A stretch of 8,159 bases of DNA from Ruminococcaceae bacterium UBA3451 (GTDB taxonomy: Bacteria; Bacillota; Clostridia; Oscillospirales; Acutalibacteraceae), in assembly GCA_002378845.1 (NCBI GenBank), contig DFRY01000020.1:45911-54069 (forward strand). The letters run 5' to 3'. Positions within the stretch are counted from its first letter, which is position 1. Each line of letters begins with the position of its first letter. The notes beneath the pieces were generated by a model that was given only the letters and a program-made list of their open reading frames with translations, did not search any database and was not told where the DNA came from. The translations under genes were made by a program, and so were the position numbers. Shown one piece after another: positions 5,648 to 8,159 of the stretch.

Positions 5648-6078
5648 GCAACGCCCTGTCTTTCGACTACGTGGTGCCCGGCGATGATTTTACCCGTGCG
5701 GGGGAAGCGTCGAGCGACGTAAAGCGAAAGCTGAAGCAAATCGGCTACGATCCGGATGCAATCCGGCGCGTTGCGATTGCCATGTATGAGGGTGAAATCA
5801 ACATGGTAATTCATGCCGGGGGCGGCCTTGCCCATGTGGATATTGACCCGGAATGTGTAAAAATGATTCTTTCCGACCAGGGCCCGGGAATTCAGGACAT
5901 TGACATGGCCATGCGCGAAGGGTATTCCACCGCGCCTGACCGGGTGCGCGCATTGGGATTTGGGGCAGGAATGGGGCTTCCAAACATAAAAAAATGTACG
6001 GATTTTTTGAATATACAAACGGAACTCGGAAAGGGAACAACCCTCTATATGACGGTACTGGCCAATAAAGAGAGGTGA
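5644..6078 (+). CDS. RsbW/SpoIIAB-like ATP-binding protein (anti-sigma-type GHKL ATPase)
   Basis: A 144-residue single-domain GHKL ATPase. The N-box is EGEINMVIHA with Glu51 and Asn53, the G1 box is DQGPGIQD (78-85), the G2 box is GFGAGMGLPNIKK (105-117), and the G3 region is GKGTTLYM (129-136). There is no sensor or dimerisation domain with a phospho-acceptor His, so it is not a full two-component kinase. The size and motif order fit anti-sigma serine kinases such as SpoIIAB and RsbW. Whether it phosphorylates a partner is unknown; no anti-sigma-antagonist or sigma factor is in view. It starts at TTG 5644 inside the stop of the preceding gene (TTGA overlap), with GGTGGGG about 7 bases upstream, so translation is probably coupled. 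It ends 5 bases before the hydrogenase start. Confidence 0.9.
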   Translation: MSNALSFDYVVPGDDFTRAGEASSDVKRKLKQIGYDPDAIRRVAIAMYEGEINMVIHAGGGLAHVDIDPECVKMILSDQGPGIQDIDMAMREGYSTAPDRVRALGFGAGMGLPNIKKCTDFLNIQTELGKGTTLYMTVLANKER

Positions 6079-6083
6079 AGCTT

Positions 6084-7394
6084 GTGGATAAGTTTTTTCA
6101 CTCGGTTACGCTTGACCGGGATAAATGCATGGGGTGCACCAATTGCATTAAACGCTGTCCGACCGAAGCAATCCGTGTGCGCGACGGCAAGGCGAAAATC
6201 ATATCGGAACGCTGCATTGACTGCGGTGAATGCATTCGCGTTTGCCCGCACCATGCGAAAAAGGCGAAATTTGACGATCTTTCTGTAATCGATCAATATG
6301 AGTATAAAATTGCATTGCCTGCCCCCACGCTTTACGGGCAGTTCAATAATCTGGACGACATCGATATTGTGCTGACAGGGCTGAAAGAGCTTGGGTTTGA
6401 CGAGGTGTTCGAAGTTGCGCGCAGCGCAGAACTGGTGTCGGAAGCAACCCGGCAGCTGATGCAGGAGGGGAAACTGGCAAAACCGGTGATCAGCTCGGCC
6501 TGCCCTGCCGTGGTGCGGCTGATTCGCGTTCGGTTCCCCGACCTTTGCTCCCATGTGCTGCAGCTGAATTCGCCCATGGAAATATCGGCGCATCTGGCAA
6601 AACAGGAGGCAATGAAAAAGACCGGCTTGCCGCACAGCAAAATCGGAGCGTTTTTTATTACACCGTGCCCGGCCAAGGTGACGGCAATCCGCATGCCGAT
6701 CAGCTGTAAAAAGTCCGAGGTGGACGGGGCCATCGCCATCAGTGATATTTTTACCCGCCTGACCGCGAAGATGGAAGGGGAAAAAACGACCGAGCCCCTG
6801 TCGCATTCCGGTATCATTGGGGTGGGCTGGGCTTCCAGCGGCGGGGAATCCGCCGCCCTGCTCAACGATAAATACCTTGCCGCCGACGGAATTGAAAATG
6901 TGATTCGCGTGCTGGAAGAGCTGGAGGACGAAAAAATCCGGGAACTGGATTTTGTGGAGCTGAACGCGTGTTCCGGCGGGTGTGTGGGCGGTGTTCTTTG
7001 CGTGGAAAACGCGTATGTAGCAAAAGCAAGGCTTCAGCGGTTGCGCCGCTACCTGCCCGTTTCCCAGAACCATCTGGACGGAAAAATCCCCGACGGCATG
7101 GAATGGCAGAAAAATCTGCTGTTTGCTCCGGTGCTGAAGCTGTCGGACGATATGAACGAAGCCCTGCGCATGATGGCGGAAATTGACGACCTTTGCGAAG
7201 AACTTCCCGGGCTGGACTGCGGTTCCTGCGGCGCGCCGTCGTGCCGAGCGCTGGCGGAGGATATTGTAAGGGGTCACGCAAATAAAAATCAGTGTACCTT
7301 TGTAATGCGAGAAGAAATCAAGAACGTTGCCGCTGCGCTGACCTCCATGGGCGGGTCTTTTCCGCGCAGTGAAAAGGGAGGTCAGGAGAAATGA
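6084..7394 (+). CDS. Putative group D sensory-type [FeFe] hydrogenase (HydS-like)
   Basis: A 436-residue iron-sulfur protein. Two ferredoxin-like 4Fe-4S motifs come first: Cys15-18-21-25 (CMGCTNCIKRCP) and Cys44-47-50-54 (CIDCGECIRVCP). A hydrogenase large-subunit domain follows. Its H-cluster motifs are degenerate but keep all four ligand cysteines: SACP (Cys140) for L1 TSCCP, TPCPAK (Cys195) for L2, and ELNACSGGCVGG (Cys296, Cys300) for L3. Ala139 replaces the proton-relay cysteine of catalytic enzymes, and the L2 glutamate after PCxxK is missing. A C-terminal CX2CX4CX16C motif (Cys379, 382, 387, 404) within an FeS domain should hold a further cluster. These traits match descriptions of group D HydS proteins, thought to sense H2 or redox state. 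It is likely cytoplasmic; no signal peptide is visible. GTG 6084 is chosen because AGAGGTG (6071-6077) is well spaced; GTG 6075 lies inside that site. A catalytic role is less likely; an H-cluster-free relative cannot be excluded. Confidence 0.87.
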   Translation: MDKFFHSVTLDRDKCMGCTNCIKRCPTEAIRVRDGKAKIISERCIDCGECIRVCPHHAKKAKFDDLSVIDQYEYKIALPAPTLYGQFNNLDDIDIVLTGLKELGFDEVFEVARSAELVSEATRQLMQEGKLAKPVISSACPAVVRLIRVRFPDLCSHVLQLNSPMEISAHLAKQEAMKKTGLPHSKIGAFFITPCPAKVTAIRMPISCKKSEVDGAIAISDIFTRLTAKMEGEKTTEPLSHSGIIGVGWASSGGESAALLNDKYLAADGIENVIRVLEELEDEKIRELDFVELNACSGGCVGGVLCVENAYVAKARLQRLRRYLPVSQNHLDGKIPDGMEWQKNLLFAPVLKLSDDMNEALRMMAEIDDLCEELPGLDCGSCGAPSCRALAEDIVRGHANKNQCTFVMREEIKNVAAALTSMGGSFPRSEKGGQEK

Positions 7395-7720
7395 CAGTAA
7401 AGGAACTTTGTTCACTGCTTGAACTGAAAGTGGTTGTAAAAGGGGAAATGAGCAAAAAGGTAACCGGAGGCTATATTGGCGACCTGCTCAGCTGGGTCAT
7501 GGCGCGCCTGCCTGCGGACGCCGCTTGGCTGACGGTAATGGGGAATGTCAATACCATAGCCGTCGCGTCACTGAAAGACGCGGCCTGCATTATTCTGACC
7601 GATGCCGCCGTAATGGATGAAGAAGCGCAGAAAAAGGCACAGCAGCAGGGGGTTGTGGTGCTTTCTTCTTTGAGAAACAGCTATGAACTGGGTGCGGAAC
7701 TGGCGCGGGTTCTTCGGTAA
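7391..7720 (+). CDS. DRTGG-domain protein (second of two)
   Basis: A 109-residue soluble protein paralogous to that at 5300-5647. It shares the MTVKELCSLLELKVVVKGEM opening, a central GGYIGDLLSWVMARL, an AWLTVMGNVNTIAVASLKDA strand-turn and a C-terminal GVVVLSSLRNSYELGAEL. A plausible role is ligand-dependent regulation of its operon partners, but nothing shows the ligand. The ATG at 7391 overlaps the hydrogenase stop (ATGA) and has GGAGGTCAGGAG just upstream. It is shorter than its paralogue, mainly at the C-terminus. Having two different DRTGG proteins in one operon suggests a heterodimer or two separate inputs. Confidence 0.85.
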   Translation: MTVKELCSLLELKVVVKGEMSKKVTGGYIGDLLSWVMARLPADAAWLTVMGNVNTIAVASLKDAACIILTDAAVMDEEAQKKAQQQGVVVLSSLRNSYELGAELARVLR

Positions 7721-8159
7721 TGCGCGTTTATTACGATTTTCACCTGCACTCGTGCCTTTCGCCCTGCGGCAGTGAAGACATGACGCCGAGCAATCTTGTG
7801 AATATGGCGGTATTGCTCGGTTATGACATGATTGCGCTCACAGACCATAATTCCTGCCTGAACACGCCTGCGGCGGTTCAGCTGGGGCAGCGCGCGGGAA
7901 TTTGCGTTGTTCCAGGAATGGAGCTTTGCACCAGTGAGGAAGCGCATGTTATTTGCCTGTTTCCTACGGTCGAAGCGGCCATGGGGTTCCACCGCTATGT
8001 GGAACAGCGGAGCGCAAAAATTAAAAACCGGCCTGAACTTTTTGGGCGGCAAATGATTTTGGATGAAAACGAAACCCTGCTTGGGGAAGAAGAAATGCTT
8101 TTGCTCAACGCGGTAAATGTCAGTGTGAACCGCGTTGCGGCGGCAGCGCGCGGTTTTAA
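7720..8159 (+). CDS. PHP-domain phosphoesterase-like protein (partial, cut by right edge)
   Basis: The frame opens at ATG 7720, overlapping the previous stop by one base (TAATG), and runs without a stop to the edge: 146 residues are visible. The terminal bases TTTTAA are not an in-frame stop. PHP metal-binding motifs are clear: HLHS with His8 and His10, TDHN with Asp42 and His43, GMELC with Glu68, and His76 in HVICL. These are typical of the TrpH/histidinol-phosphatase-like phosphoesterases, which use two or three metal ions to cleave phosphate esters or nucleotides. The C-terminal motifs (a later DxH) lie outside the window. The substrate is unknown. As last visible member of the operon it may supply a hydrolytic step in the signalling pathway; co-transcription is strongly suggested by the overlap. 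Confidence 0.88.
   Translation, partial: MRVYYDFHLHSCLSPCGSEDMTPSNLVNMAVLLGYDMIALTDHNSCLNTPAAVQLGQRAGICVVPGMELCTSEEAHVICLFPTVEAAMGFHRYVEQRSAKIKNRPELFGRQMILDENETLLGEEEMLLLNAVNVSVNRVAAAARGF

Noticed and set aside
6045..7415. 456-codon minus-strand frame antisense to the hydrogenase
   Set aside because: It is an exact shadow of the plus-strand gene, His/Arg/Phe-rich with no recognisable domain, while the plus strand shows intact cysteine motifs.
1..8159. CRISPR array, tRNA, rRNA, transposase, phage or toxin-antitoxin genes
   Set aside because: No direct repeat-spacer pattern, tRNA cloverleaf with CCA/TTC arm, rRNA segment or mobile-element protein was found on either strand.

Overview
The window looks like a chromosomal piece of a fermentative Gram-positive anaerobe, class Clostridia, probably Oscillospirales (Ruminococcaceae/Oscillospiraceae-like). 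The reasons are strong AGGAGG-type ribosome-binding sites, sigma-A-like promoters with 16-17 bp spacers, Rho-independent terminators, moderate GC, and an [FeFe]-hydrogenase-like gene embedded with DRTGG, anti-sigma-type ATPase and PHP genes. That last gene association is typical of hydrogen-producing clostridia. The taxonomic placement is inference; there is no rRNA or marker gene here.

Layout. (1) 1-681, minus: the N-terminal part of a secreted protein with a signal peptide and a Pro/Ala/Thr linker, running off the left edge. (2) 682-1553: a long stretch with no convincing protein gene but rich in RNA structure. It holds a structured leader for the secreted gene (717-771), a candidate multi-stem RNA on the minus strand (881-1075), a divergent promoter (1091-1119) followed by a candidate junction RNA on the plus strand (about 1126-1227), another hairpin (1252-1285), a terminator (1363-1391) and the promoter of the next gene (1475-1503). 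In both candidate RNAs all the non-Watson-Crick positions in the stems are G-U on one strand only, which gives an orientation for each. (3) 1554-2699, plus: nagA, N-acetylglucosamine-6-phosphate deacetylase, closed by a perfect 12-bp terminator. (4) 2782-5053, minus: serC-serA, two steps of phosphorylated serine synthesis, ending convergently against nagA at a second perfect terminator and driven by a near-consensus promoter (5120-5148). (5) 5300 to the right edge, plus: a tightly packed five-gene operon of DRTGG protein, RsbW/SpoIIAB-like ATPase, HydS-like [FeFe] hydrogenase, second DRTGG protein, and a PHP-domain protein cut by the right edge.

The five-gene operon is the most interesting coding content. 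The hydrogenase-like protein keeps all four H-cluster cysteines, has alanine at the position of the catalytic proton-relay cysteine, and carries a C-terminal CX2CX4CX16C cluster motif. These are hallmarks reported for group D 'sensory' hydrogenases. Its partners contain a GHKL ATPase of the anti-sigma type, two probable ligand-binding DRTGG domains and a predicted phosphoesterase. Together they look like a redox- or hydrogen-sensing signalling module rather than a bulk catalytic hydrogenase; this function is inferred. The most likely undescribed material is the pair of divergent structured RNAs at 881-1227.
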